64,000 nt of DNA from Sphagnum compactum (Eukaryota; Bryophyta; Sphagnopsida; Sphagnales), in the NCBI GenBank assembly GCA_965153455.1, contig OZ234502.1, positions 13,175,495 to 13,239,494 on the forward strand, read 5' to 3'. The notes under the pieces are model-generated. The model was given only the letters and a program-made list of their open reading frames with translations, had not been told where the DNA came from and searched no databases. Below, in pieces: positions 35,300-46,009 of this stretch. The first letter of the stretch is position 1. Each line of letters opens with the position of its first letter. Made by a program: the position numbers and the translations under genes.

Positions 35300-35990
35300 T
35301 CAATTTTTGTTTTTATTATTACATTGAAATCTTAGCATATTTAATAAAATATTGTAAGAAAATTATAATAATTTCAGTATTCATTTTGTAAATTTAAAAT
35401 TGATCTTTTGAATCTCAATTTTGTGCTATAAATTCAAATTTTAAATATTAAATGAGATCTGAATTTTTTTCTAATTTCTTATCTAGAAATTTAAGAAAAC
35501 TTGAATTAATTTTATTTTTTAATTGGGGCTTGGTAAATTTATTATGATGCCTTAAACTTTGCACATCATGATGGTGTTGTTAATGATCCCTTGTGACCCG
35601 ATGCCATTATTTTGCAAATCCTATAAAACAAATTCTCAAAAATATTTGAGTTTGATAATCAATTGCTTGGTAATTTATTACACAATAGAACATATCTAAG
35701 CTATAAATAAGAGGTGGAAAATAAAAAGATGCACATGAATCAAAATATTGTTATCATTTTAAGACAAGGTCAATCAAACAAGGTTTCCATTGATAATAGG
35801 CAAAAGATGCAAGATTTAACAAGTTAATGGAAAACAATACAAGAGCTCTTGAGTTAAAAGCTCCTAATCTATTAATTGATCCTACTAACAAAATGTTTAA
35901 TACACATGTTATATTTTTTTATAATACAATGGATTGACATTTTAAATAGTTGAAATGGTCTTTAGAAAAAACATTTAAGCAAAGGTCACA
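35300..35990. other. Very AT-rich DNA, nothing recognised
   Basis: Dominated by A/T runs; no gene, RNA or repeat boundary seen. Confidence 0.5.
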
Positions 35991-35999
35991 TGCCAATTT

Positions 36000-36620
36000 G
36001 GAAACTTAGCTTCAAACACAAGTTATGGCTAATTAAATAGTCAAGAGTCAAGTTAATGATTGTAAATGACTATTATTCAATCATAAATGCCACAAGTGAT
36101 TGCAAATCCCTTTAGTCACCTTGGACAAGCCACATAAAAGCTTAGTTGCAAAAGACATGATGTGACATTTAATCAAAATGCTAGTCACATTAAAATGTGA
36201 TTAACTCAAAATTTTCATTCAATTAATGTGGCATGGTCATTTTTGATTTTTTATGATTAAAATGTGGGCACACCTAAGTTTGTTCACCATTGAAACATTG
36301 ACATGTGGCAAGCTCCAAATTGAACACATGGCACCATGTGGCCTAACTTAGCCTAAAGTGCTTCAACTAGGTGGCTTAGCCTACCTAACCTAGGTCGCCT
36401 AGGTTAAAAACATGGGCTAGGAAGCATAATTAGATTAGGTTAAACAATTTGGCCAAGAATAATCGCTTAAATTATCTAGCTTAAATTATGGTAAATAGGT
36501 TGTAATATATAGTAAGGATTTGATCCTTTCACCTTCACATTGAAGAACAACATGCTTACCAGCACACAATTTTTTTTTATGTAATACAAAATGGAACCAA
36601 ATATTTATAAACATTTTTAC
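36000..36620 (-). repeat. Inverted counterpart of the composite repeat at 25.4-26.5 kb
   Basis: Reading the minus strand from 36620 down gives a TTATAAATATTTGG-type start, AATGTGAAGGTGAAAGGATC then AAATCCTTAC (counterpart of the tRNA-like segment), CTAGGTTAGG words, CCACATGG and TTGCAACTAAGC. These occur in the same order as at 25930-26450 on the plus strand. Confidence 0.55.
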
Positions 36621-37400
36621 TAGCCTACCTAAATGACCTATTCAACCTACCCTAGGCTATTAAAGCTATCTAAAGGCTTACCTAGCTAGCGACTATTAAG
36701 CTACCTAACTAAGGTACCCAAGGGTTGACTGTGGTACTTAGGCTACCTAGGGGCCGTGTATAGGCTACCTAGGGGGCATGTAGGTTACTTAGGTTACCTC
36801 AGGGTTGCCTAGGTTACCTAGGGCACATAGGGGCCTATCTAAGGTCTACCTAGACTACATAGGGACCAACCTAGGGTCTACATAGGGTAACAAAGGGCAT
36901 ACCTAAAGTTTATCTAGGTGCCTAAAGGCTTATTTAAAAACTATTGAAACTAACTAAAGTACATATATAGGGACTTATTTAAGGGCTACCTAAACTAAGT
37001 AAGTTACCTATCGGCATATCTAACATAGTTGTTCTACCTAACTTGGGTTTTTTTAGTTAACTTGGATACCTAGGGGCCTACCTAAAGGTTACTTAAGTTA
37101 CTTCAGGTACATAAGGGCTATTTAGGGGGCTATTTAAAGGATAGCTATGTTATTTAAAGATTGTTAAGGGGTTGTTTAAACTACTTACAATACCTTTAGG
37201 GGCTATTTAAAGGTTGCATAGGCTATTAAAGAACTACTTACTTGGGTTGTTTAGACTACTTAAATTACTTAAAGGTTACTTAAGGGTTGTTAAATTATTT
37301 AAAGGCTACTTAGGAGTTACCAAGGGGCTATCTAAGGTACCTAGGGGTTGTTTAACAATTGTTTAGGTTATGTAAGCTACCTAAAGCCACCCCACACTTA
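36590..37400 (+). repeat. CCTAGGGGNTA-type degenerate array, block 1
   Basis: About 800 bp made almost entirely of variants of CTACCTAGGGG, GGTTACCTAAGG and CTTAGGTTA. Spacing is irregular (roughly 15-25 bp), so it is a word-based degenerate minisatellite rather than a clean tandem repeat. Confidence 0.75.
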
Positions 37401-37676
37401 GGAGTAAGTCATAGTTAAATCAAAATTTTAAAATGTTGATTTAACCTTGTGGTCACACATGAAATGTTAGGTAGCATAAATTCAAATGTGGATGTTGATG
37501 TGGCATGAAATGTTAATTCAAAGGTAAGAACATAGGTAGTTACCATTCAAAAAACATAAATTTTAGAAAAAAAAAACTTAGTGGTAATTAAAATCCAAAA
37601 CACCCCCATATAAGTCCTTGATAACTTATTAAAGCCCTAGCCTCCTGCCCCAAGTAGTTTGCATGAATACTAGGTA

Positions 37677-38130
37677 ATGCATGCAAATGCCAAAAATTCT
37701 CCAATGTCATGGCAAAACAAGAGTACCATTGCCAACTTCTACATGTGCTCATCACAAGCTTTGTTTTTTCGCAGTGTTTGCTGCAATTTGAAAAAGCAAA
37801 TTGAAAGTTTGCTCGACCTTTATTGCAATTCACTTGGGATTCTTCTTGCAGAACAACAAGAGTTGCACCACAACAAGATGGAATGGGTGATGAACCAACA
37901 TTTGCTAACAATGTCCAGAATTCTGAAATTCTATGATGGGCTACGAAGAACTAAATGTCATGTGAAAACAAATAACAAAAGAAAATAATGACTTTGCAAC
38001 ACAAGCTTGAAGAGATGATGTACAAAAGAAACAAGCTTGAAACTCAAGAATTGATGCAAAGGAGAAATGATCTTGATGTTTAAGAATTAATGCAGAGGAA
38101 AAATTAAGGAGGAGGAGGAGAACTTTAGGG
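37677..38130 (+). other. Unrecognised region with Gln/Lys-rich frames between two arrays
   Basis: The plus frame at 37677-37988 (103 codons) is followed, after a stop, by KLEEMMYKRNKLETQELMQRR and a near repeat ELMQR. The charged, Gln-rich, coiled-coil-like character resembles tails of transposon-encoded proteins. No catalytic or DNA-binding motif is visible, and I do not assign a function or call it an intact gene. Confidence 0.3.
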
Positions 38131-38389
38131 CCATAGTCTAATAAAGATCGAAAAAAAAATGCTAAAAAAATGACATACCTTTGAAACCTTCGAATTCAAG
38201 TGTGGCCCCGATAATTTATGAAAGGCCCATACCTTTGCGGTGTAGGCAGTTATGTCCTTGGTGTGGCCCTAAAGTAAAAAAAATTAAAAAGTTAACTGGT
38301 TAGCTTAGGGTTAGCAAACATGGTCTTATCACCAAGTCACTTATTGTTAATGTTTGAGTGAAAAGCAAATTTTGACCTACCTCCAAGTG

Positions 38390-38830
38390 TGTGGGGTGGC
38401 CTTTAGTAAGGTACCTGGGGGTCTACATATAGGATACCTACCTTGGGGTTGCTAAGGTACTTAAGGACTACTAAGGGATTGCCTAAGCTACCTATGGGCC
38501 TACCTAAGGGGTGTTAAAGGCTACATGAAGTACTTATGGGCTTACCTAGAATGTTATGTAGGCTACATAAGGTAGCTATGGCCCTACTTGGGGGGGTACA
38601 TAGGTTATTTAGGCTACCTAGGGGTTCCCTAAGGATTGTTTCAATTATTTAAGGACCTACCTAGGGGTTGCTTAGGCTATTTAGAATACCTAGGGGTTGC
38701 CTAGGTTATTTAGAATACTTAGAACTTGCCCAAGATACCTCAGGGCTACTTAGGTTACCTAGGCTACCTAGAGGCTACCTAGGGTATTTAGGGGCATATT
38801 TAAGGGCTACTTAGTCTTAGGCTATGTAAG
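38390..38830 (+). repeat. CCTAGGGGNTA-type degenerate array, block 2
   Basis: Same words as 36590-37400 (for example ACCTAGGGGTTGCCTAGG and GGCTACCTAGAGGCTACCTA). It probably continues that array, interrupted by the 37.4-38.4 kb segment. Confidence 0.75.
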
Positions 38831-38979
38831 TTAACATAACATGTTGCATGCACTAACTTGCCATTAACATATATACATTTGCAATTATGATAAATAAGCA
38901 TGATTCAAATTTAACAAGATGTCACATGTTGTTTAATCACTTTTTGACAACATTACCAATTGCAAAAACAACTAAGTTT

Positions 38980-39366
38980 TCATCTAGACGAGTGGTTGGT
39001 AACCCGTGGCTACGCCACTCCAGCCACCCCCAAGAAAAGGAGGGAGGACCCAAAAAAAACGAAAAAAAAAAAAAAAAAAAAACACCTCCCTTCACTCCCC
39101 CGTCCGGTCCTTTCCCGCCCGTCCCCCCCCTGCTGGCCCCCCCCCCCACCTGTGCTGCCCCCCCCCTGCTGCCCCCCCCCTGCTGGCCCGCCCCACCCCT
39201 GCTAGCCCCCCCCCCCACCCCTGCTGGCCCCCCCCCTGCTGCCGCTCAGTAACTTCCTAACTGCCGCTCAATAAAAAGTAACTTAGGTAAATTAGGTAAC
39301 TTCGAAAAGGTAAAAACGGACAGACGCACGCACGCACAGACACCATGTTTGTAATTATATATAAGA
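38980..39366 (+). mobile_element. Possible short non-LTR (RTE-like) element remnant
   Basis: A sharply GC-richer insert. It starts near GTAACCCGTGGCTACGCCAC, runs through an A-rich and then a C-rich tract, and ends with ACGGACAGACGCACGCACGC followed by ACAGACACC and an ATTATATATAAGATT tail. A GGACAGAC/GCACGCAC-type 3' end before an AT tail resembles RTE-clade LINEs and derived SINEs. No reverse transcriptase is present and I found no flanking duplication, so this is a hypothesis. Confidence 0.35.
39100..39245 (+). repeat. C-run / TGCTG minisatellite
   Basis: At least six units of a variable C7-C11 run followed by TGCTG or a close variant. It is preceded by a 20-odd A run (about 39065-39082). 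On the minus strand this is a dense series of G7-G11 runs, a strong G-quadruplex candidate. Frames on all strands across it are Pro/Gly-rich artefacts. Confidence 0.85.
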
Positions 39367-39369
39367 TTG

Positions 39370-40830
39370 TTGGATACCACTTATTGTGGATAATATGAAA
39401 GCATTTTTCATTTTCATCCAAACTAGTAATAGTCAAAAGTTATACTCACATTTACAACTTAAAACAATTTTGTAGTTGAATATGTGACTACAAGTCATTT
39501 GTATCACGTGCCATAGAAGTTGATATGAGAGTTGATTTGAACATAAATCGCAAACACATGGGTTGGTAAAATTCCTTGTAGTGCCTATTCACCTTTGTGT
39601 CCATGATGTATCTTGTGTTATTTATGTGTGGTTGAATTTATGATTATGCCTATCATGTGATGTTTTAATAGAATTCTTGTGCTAACATTAAAGTAGCATG
39701 TGAAATAACATAGAATTTTTGTGGTAATATTTATGCCTACATCATAATTGTAATGTAACAATTCTAAGGTAAATTGTCCTTAGACATTGTCTTTGTCCTT
39801 TGTCAATCACTATAATATAATTATAGATAGAAAACTAATTTAATAAGTTTAAAGATTTTTTGATAGTCCAAAAAATCCATGGATTTGTCTTCATGTGTTA
39901 TTTGATATGAAATTTAAAATCATTTGAATATCAATCAATTTCATATTAATCTTAAGAACTTGCATAGATATGAAATCTTTCAATTGTTTAAAAGATGAAG
40001 TATTTGCCCTAAGTTTGAAATTATATTAAAGCCATATAAAGGAATAAAAAACCACATTTGACAAAATAATTTTTGTCTTATGGGATCCTTTTAATTTCAA
40101 CAAGAAAATGAATAAATAGTTGGAAACTACATAAATTGTAAAGGTCTTAAGAAGCTATGTTTGGCTTAATTCTAAAGTTATTTTTATAGTGTGATTTCAT
40201 CATTTAGGATGGATCCCTACCCATTAACAGAAAAAAATATTTGTGTTTCAATGTTCTAAAAAATTGAATTGCAAAGGAAACTACTCATAAAGATTGTGGC
40301 CATGAAAGCTTCATATAAAGATCAAACTCTAGTTCAATGAATCTTGAATAAATACTCTTCATGAAATTTGATGGTTCAACTTGATTAATTCATCATGCAC
40401 AACAAGTTACTTGTTAATAGATCCACCTAGAGTAACATGTGGAGCACCAAATGATGTCTTTGAAACAATAGTCTGGAGCATAAATAATTTGTAATGACCA
40501 AAATTAATATACGTTATGTTAAAAGGGTCATTCATCTTGATGATTTCAACCACAAGGTCCAAAAGTAATTAATGGAGTTCAATCTAGCACATGTGAATCA
40601 ATGATTTATTATTTAAAAGAAATAATTATTAGTACGTCGCAAGAAATATTGAATCCAACGACATGTTGAAATTTTTTTGTTCTTTTCTTAATTTTATGAA
40701 AGATTGGTGTGAGCACTTCCCCCCTCCTTTCTTCCCTATATGATATGGGTGCATTCACAATTATAATATTGAAAAGGATTCATCTTTCATTAGAAAATCA
40801 CATTGAAACTCAACTTTGATTGACTTTTAT
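39370..40830. other. AT-rich intergenic DNA
   Basis: No gene or clear repeat. GTAGTTGAATATGTGACTAC near 39472 resembles the sub-terminal words of the mini-CACTA at 52.7 kb. Confidence 0.45.
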
Positions 40831-40839
40831 AATGAAACA

Positions 40840-40914
40840 AACTCCTTGCCATGTTACTTTATACCCAATAAATTCCACATAATTATGTGGGATAAAGTAA
40901 CATGGCAAGGAGTT
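40840..40914. repeat. Perfect 23-bp inverted repeat (hairpin)
   Basis: Arms 40840-40862 and 40892-40914 (AACTCCTTGCC...CTTTAT) are exact reverse complements. The 29-bp loop itself contains CCACATAATTATGTGG (40875-40890). An RNA from either strand would fold into a long uninterrupted hairpin. It could be a tiny MITE, a recent snap-back duplication or a small-RNA precursor; the sequence does not decide. Confidence 0.85.
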
Positions 40915-40919
40915 GTTCT

Positions 40920-42035
40920 TTATTCGCACTAAATTCCAGCTTTTATGGCAAGTCTAAAAGAGCCAATGCACAATCAACATGTATAACATGCATGTGGTAC
41001 ATGGGTTGCACCTTGCAATCAAATAACCAAATAAAAGCCCACATAAGTAACCTATTATTTATAAGGACCATTTGTAGACAACTCCTTTGATCAATGCCCT
41101 TTCGCCTAAGCGTATCATCAATTTGCATAACATTCACATATATTTCATTGCATGTAGAGGTTTGATGGGTTAATTGAATATTAAATCAAACATGAACTTT
41201 CAATGTGCTCACATAATAGAAAGATTCATGATCATGTTGGGGTTCAACACGTTGGGACAAAGAAGTATAAACAAAATTGTTGGGTATTATTAGATTTGTT
41301 AATAATGTCCCATGTCCCTTCCACTTGGATTATCAATAGGTGTTGCTGAAAGCAAACTATTTTGTTGGAAAATGGTCATATAAATGAATCAATTGGGATT
41401 TTTGCAAGCTTAAGAATTCAGTGAGATTGTGTTAAGTTTGGTGCCTGGTGGTGAACAGGCTCTTATTTATGAATGCTGACCAAGGCATTTGCCTTCTCTC
41501 TCTGGGGGGGAGGGGGGGAGAGGCATGATGCCATTGAAAGAGTAGGATCTAGCAAGAGGTGAGCCTCTAGTTTGTGCTCTAGTGTGGGAGAACCCATTTG
41601 GTTAGTATAAGAGAGGATTAGGAAATGAACATTTCAGATTGGAGGTTCATTTCCATGGTTTCATTCATCTATCATTAGTTGATTCTGGCAATAAACTCTT
41701 GATACCTTCACATGGGCCTCTTTGACCTCCGTGTCTTAAAGCCCAAAATTGGGCAACAAGTTACCTACGTGTTTGCTTCTGGATAATTGAGGAATAGGTG
41801 TAACAAACAATCTTGCACTTGCTAATCTAGGATAAGTTGCCTTTTTGCTTATCCCATATTTATTAAAAAAAAACTCTAACAGTGAGATTTCCAAATTTTA
41901 GAAACCAAACAAACCTTTGGTTTGGGGACTTTTATTAAAAAAATGAGAATCAAAGAACCTCCTGTTGCAATTTTTTCTAACACCTTCAAAGAACCGAGTG
42001 GTTTTTAGAAAAAACTAGCAAACAATTCACAATAT
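40920..42035. other. Intergenic, nothing recognised
   Basis: A G-rich run (GGGGGGGAGGGGGGG) lies near 41504. No coding region supported. Confidence 0.4.
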
Positions 42036-42039
42036 TATA

Positions 42040-42220
42040 GTACAAGGGCAGCTTCAACACATGTTTGTCAATTACTTAATTAATTAATTTTGAAGATTCC
42101 ATGTTGAAGAATAGAATATGTTAAAACATTTCAAAAGATTTCTTTTTTTGGAAAGTTTCAACATATTTACAAACAGTATAATTAATGTCAAAGCTTCCAA
42201 GGTACTACTGTATTCACCAG
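42040..42220 (+). repeat. Dispersed repeat family B, copy 2
   Basis: GTACAAGGGCAGCTTCAACA then CATGTTTGTC, AATTAATT, GATTCCATGTTGAAGAATAG, and later GTCAAAGCTTCCAAGGTACT followed by ACTG and ATTCACCA. It is close to 58706-58920 in content and order. Confidence 0.7.
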
Positions 42221-42229
42221 TCCTTAGAT

Positions 42230-42990
42230 TTTTGAGAAGTGTGATTATGTTACACCATGGGTTCCTAGATTTTTGAGAACCATGGTTAGTAGTGGCAAGA
42301 AGGAAGGGTAAGCTTTCTTGCCTTGGTTGAACCAATACCCACACTTGTAATGTAGTAAAAACATAAACAAGACCCAAATGGAATTTGGTTGCTTCTAAAC
42401 ATTAAAAATTGTCTGAGCTCAGGGTCTCAGAATCCAAGTTTCTCCATTTCTTGGAGAGACAACAAGGTGCTTACCCGAGTGTGTGCTGGTTCACCCTTGG
42501 CTTTTCCTCAACTACTGAATTCTTAATTTAGTCAAGCAGAGATTGTTGATTGTTCTAACCTTAATGTCAAAGAAGACAGGTTTTTCAGTGGGGAAATTGC
42601 ACACAATTCTTGCCTTTTAAGATACATGCTTCTGGAACTTTGCTGTGTTTAATTCATACCCCCCAGTATAACCTGTGCCCTTCAGCACATTTTGTAACAT
42701 AATTATACAAAGTATGTCCTTTTGAACCTGAATCTGTTATGTGAATTCAATTTCCCAGGGAAATTGTTGATTTTTTAGTTTTCTTTTCCAATGACAAAAC
42801 TAACTGAAATTTCAATAACTCCTGTACCACAGGTCTGAAAATTACAAAATCAGCTGGATGCACCTGTGATTGTTATGGGCTTTCCACTGGTATAAGAGTA
42901 CCCCTCTCCTTTCCAAAAAATTTAATCTTTTACTTTTACTAAATTTCCAGTGATCAAAATACTCAAAATTCAATGATTTCTACATTATAG
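42230..42990. other. Intergenic, nothing recognised
   Basis: ATTTTTGAGAA is repeated near 42229 and 42269 within a minus-strand frame of unknown type. No gene supported. Confidence 0.4.
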
Positions 42991-42998
42991 GTCTAAAC

Positions 42999-43294
42999 CT
43001 TTTTGTTGGAATCAGGACCAGAACTGAACCTTGGAACTAGACTTTTGCTAAGTCCAGACCCAAAATAGAAACTATGAAAAAACACTCTTGAAAAGAGAAG
43101 CTAGTTCTTTAAGTAGACAAGCTGATTTTATTTGTTTAAAAAGTTGAAAAGTATGCTTAATTTTTATTAGTCGAAAGTATGCTTAATTTTTATTAGTCGG
43201 TTGAACTCCATACCTATTTTAGACCCCAATCTCCAATTCTTAAACCCAGATCCAGACTCGAGCCCAACTGGAAACCCAGAAATGACTGACACTG
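42999..43294. mobile_element. Possible degenerate hAT-like element
   Basis: The flanking octamers GTCTAAAC (42991-42998) and GTCTAGAC (43295-43302) match at 7 of 8 bases. The right end is CACTG as in elements 3 and 4, and the interior has the same CCAGAACTGAACC / CCCAACTGGAAACCC words. The left end (CTTTTTGTTGG) has drifted from CAGTGTTGG. A 24-bp tandem repeat (AAAGTATGCTTAATTTTTAT) lies at about 43147-43197. Confidence 0.4.
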
Positions 43295-43970
43295 GTCTAG
43301 ACATTCCAAACACACCCGGGTATACTCATGTGTATTAAAGGCTTTACAGAGTCCAGTACTACCAAGAACACAGTTCGGACCCTCTGGTTTGGGAGATCTC
43401 AACCTGACAAAACAAAACACACAAAGCAAATAACCTACCTTTGTATTAATAGTAGGATTGGGGTCTGCATTTGGTGTTTCCGTAAAAAGATTTCCAATTG
43501 GTTCTTTGATGCGTTTTTAATTTAGTTCGATTTCATTTGGTTTGTGACCAGAGGTATACTTCTCATTAGGGTCGAAGTGGTTTGTATGTGAGTTTAGAGG
43601 ATTTCATTCATCCAAAACTGGGAATCAAAGCAGTTCTCTTATCCCTTGGGTACAATGTAAGGCACTTGGCTAGATTTTTCAGTGTGGGCAAATGGAGAAT
43701 ACCTTAATCCAGGAATATAGCCTCAAAAGAGGATTTCAACCATTTTGTCCATTTCAAGGAAAAATGTGTGATATGTACTGTAGTTTGACAATATATAAAC
43801 ATGAGTGATGGAAACTGTGTGACTTCAACCATTTCAGTGTAAATTATGTGTGATATGTATGGTAGTTTGACAATAGTGTAACTATTGATAAATATCACCA
43901 ATATTTCACATTGAAATTGTTGAAACCACAAAGTTTGACACATACATTGACGTCAGACTATACTAAATAC

Positions 43971-44410
43971 CAGTGTTGGGAAGTTCTTGCCATTTATGAA
44001 GAACCTCTGGCTCCAGTTCTTGAAAAAAAATTTAGAATGGATTTGGTTTTGATTTCAGTTTCACAAAAAATGGAACCTTGGGGCTTGTTCTTGGTTCAGT
44101 TCTTGAAAAACAAAATTTCAGGTTTCAATTCCAGTTTCAGTTCTGGAAATCGAACCCAATTCCAATTCTCGTTTCAGGTAAATTGGACTGAAACTAGCAT
44201 TTAACCACTGATTCCAGATCATTTTTCCTCAATTTTTAAATTTTTTAGAAAATAATTTGGGTTCCGGTTTCAGTTCTAGAACCAGATCTGGTTTTAAACT
44301 CAGTATCAATTCAGATTCCAAAAATCAGACCCAGTTCCAGTTCGGTTCTAGGTAATCAAAAGCGAAACTGACAATTCTAACTGGCCAAACTGGAAAACCA
44401 CCCAACACTG
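43971..44410. mobile_element. Non-autonomous hAT-like element 4 (440 bp)
   Basis: Perfect inverted repeat ends CAGTGTTGGG and CCCAACACTG. Flanking octamers CTAAATAC and GTAAATAT share the central 6 bases TAAATA. Neighbouring uninterrupted copies of the host repeat read TAAACATCAC, giving a picture of the empty site. The interior is degenerate GGTTCCAGTT-type repetition like element 3. No coding capacity. Confidence 0.8.
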
Positions 44411-44570
44411 GTAAATATCACACGTATTTTACATTGAAATGAAATGGGTGAACCCACAAAGTTTGTAGTGTGTCACATCTTCCATTGATGTCAAACTACA
44501 GTAAACATCACATATTTTACATTGATATGGTTGAAACCACAAAGTTTACACTATGTCACATCTTACACTG

Positions 44571-44690
44571 TACCGCGCTTTAACTCTCGCTTTACCCCGT
44601 TTCAACTCCTGTTACCCCGCTTTACCGCGCTTTAACCATTTTTTTACCCCGCTTCAACTCCCATTACCCCGCTTTACCGCGCTTTAACCT
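44571..44690 (+). repeat. GC-rich tandem repeat, 52-bp period, about 2.3 copies
   Basis: TACCGCGCTTTAA occurs at 44571, 44623 and 44675, exactly 52 bp apart. TTACCCCGCT and TTCAACTCC occupy constant places between. The CpG-rich words contrast sharply with the AT-rich unit around them. Confidence 0.85.
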
Positions 44691-44749
44691 ACCATCAATA
44701 GCACACATACCTTACATTGACATGGTTCAGACAACAAAGTTTACCTCCC

Positions 44750-46005
44750 ACAACTGACATGAGCCAAAGGCATCCTGCTCCAAGAAAAACATAATTCTGT
44801 TGTAATGCTTCTTTGGTGTTGAATGCAAATAATCAGTCTATGATTTTGTGATCACATTCCCACAAAGCTTTGCATCAAGGTCCACCACACCATTTTGATG
44901 TGCAACGTTGATCCACAATTGTGAAGGCTCCAAGAAAATTTTGCACATATCTTACCGCTATTTTCACCCACATTGTCACCATTTGTCACACGTTTAGACA
45001 TATCTGTAAAGTTACCCTGTCTTTGGGCCCTATTTTGACCCTCTACTCCCAATTTCATCCCTAATTTGAGTGTAGAGGTGTAAAGGGAGCAAAACTGGGT
45101 ACAGTTTCACAAAACTAGGTATCAGGTCAGGAGATTTACAAGATCTTCCGCTGACAAGGCTTGATGTAATGGAGAACATGAGAAGCAATCAAAGTGCAGG
45201 TTATGCAAATCCAAAACTTCGGGTGAAACTCCTATGCAGACCAACTTAGGCGAGAATACCATGGTCCAATGTTTTTTCCCCTCCTAACGTTTTCATCCTG
45301 ACCTTGTTTTGTCCCCAGTTTCAGGGGCCAGTACCCCCAGTTTAAGGTACTTTGCAGCTAACTCTAATATTTATGATGCCCAAAGTTTGGCACAATTCTT
45401 CAAATTTTTAATTAGGGCGTTACGCGGAGTCCATTGGACAACATGTCCTCAACAATTTTGCACACAATTGAACCTGGCAAAGTTTCTATTTCTCTTTGTA
45501 CCCAGCAGGCAGAATGGTTCCAGAGTCGACCTTTTGCAATTTATTTCTTCCGTGGGGTAGTAGATCTAGCCTAGATTCTGCATGGGGAAAGTAGCACTAG
45601 AGACAACACAATGGGACCTCCTGACAAAAGAACAGGCACATAGATATGTATGTGGGGAAGATTTCAGCATTTTGAAGTTTTTCGCTTTTCGTTGTGGTCT
45701 GCGTGCTACTTCTGCTTTCCTACTTCAACATTTCTGGAAACATATTTTTGATGTTGGCCAAAAACATGAAGACAAGAGAGGAAGGTGGTCAGAGGCCAAA
45801 AGGAGGCCCAAAGGCAGCCCCAAACAGGGCTTGACTTTAGGTATACCTCTATTACTTTGGTTGCTTTAGAAAAGTAGGGCACATACCCCCATGTATCCAT
45901 GCGAAAGGCAACAAAGGGTACAGTGAAATACATACCTACTAGAGTCTAGTTCTTTCACTGCTTGATCTAAAGACTAGAAACTAAAATAAATTTTAAAAAA
46001 TTAAA
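44750..46005. other. Intergenic, nothing recognised
   Basis: Composition is more balanced than average. Plus-strand frames at 45309-45560 and 45582-45869 are open but have no recognisable domain and conflict with minus-strand frames of similar length. A decayed gene or repeat is possible. Confidence 0.35.
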
Positions 46006-46009
46006 AAAT

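Larger units (their letters stand above)
43730..44740. repeat. Tandem and inverted repeats of an ACCACAAAGTTT / CATCACATATTT unit
   Basis: The plus-oriented unit (TTGAAACCACAAAGTTT...CATTGA.GTCAAACTA...AATATCACATATTTTACATTG) recurs at about 43905-43967, 44415-44510 and 44515-44570, with a partial copy at about 44695-44735. The same unit runs in the opposite direction at about 43735-43880, giving an imperfect palindrome centred near 43885. The hAT-like element 4 is inserted within one unit. Confidence 0.7.

Noticed and set aside
36590-38830. CRISPR-like spaced repeats in the CCTAGG arrays
   Set aside because: Repeats are degenerate, spacing is irregular, and the context is plant nuclear DNA with introns.
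38887-39260. Proline-rich and glycine-rich frames of 81-121 codons
   Set aside because: They are translations of C-run and A-run low-complexity DNA, open in several frames on both strands.
45309-45869. Two consecutive plus frames as one split gene
   Set aside because: No domain could be recognised, no convincing splice pair joins them, and minus-strand frames compete.
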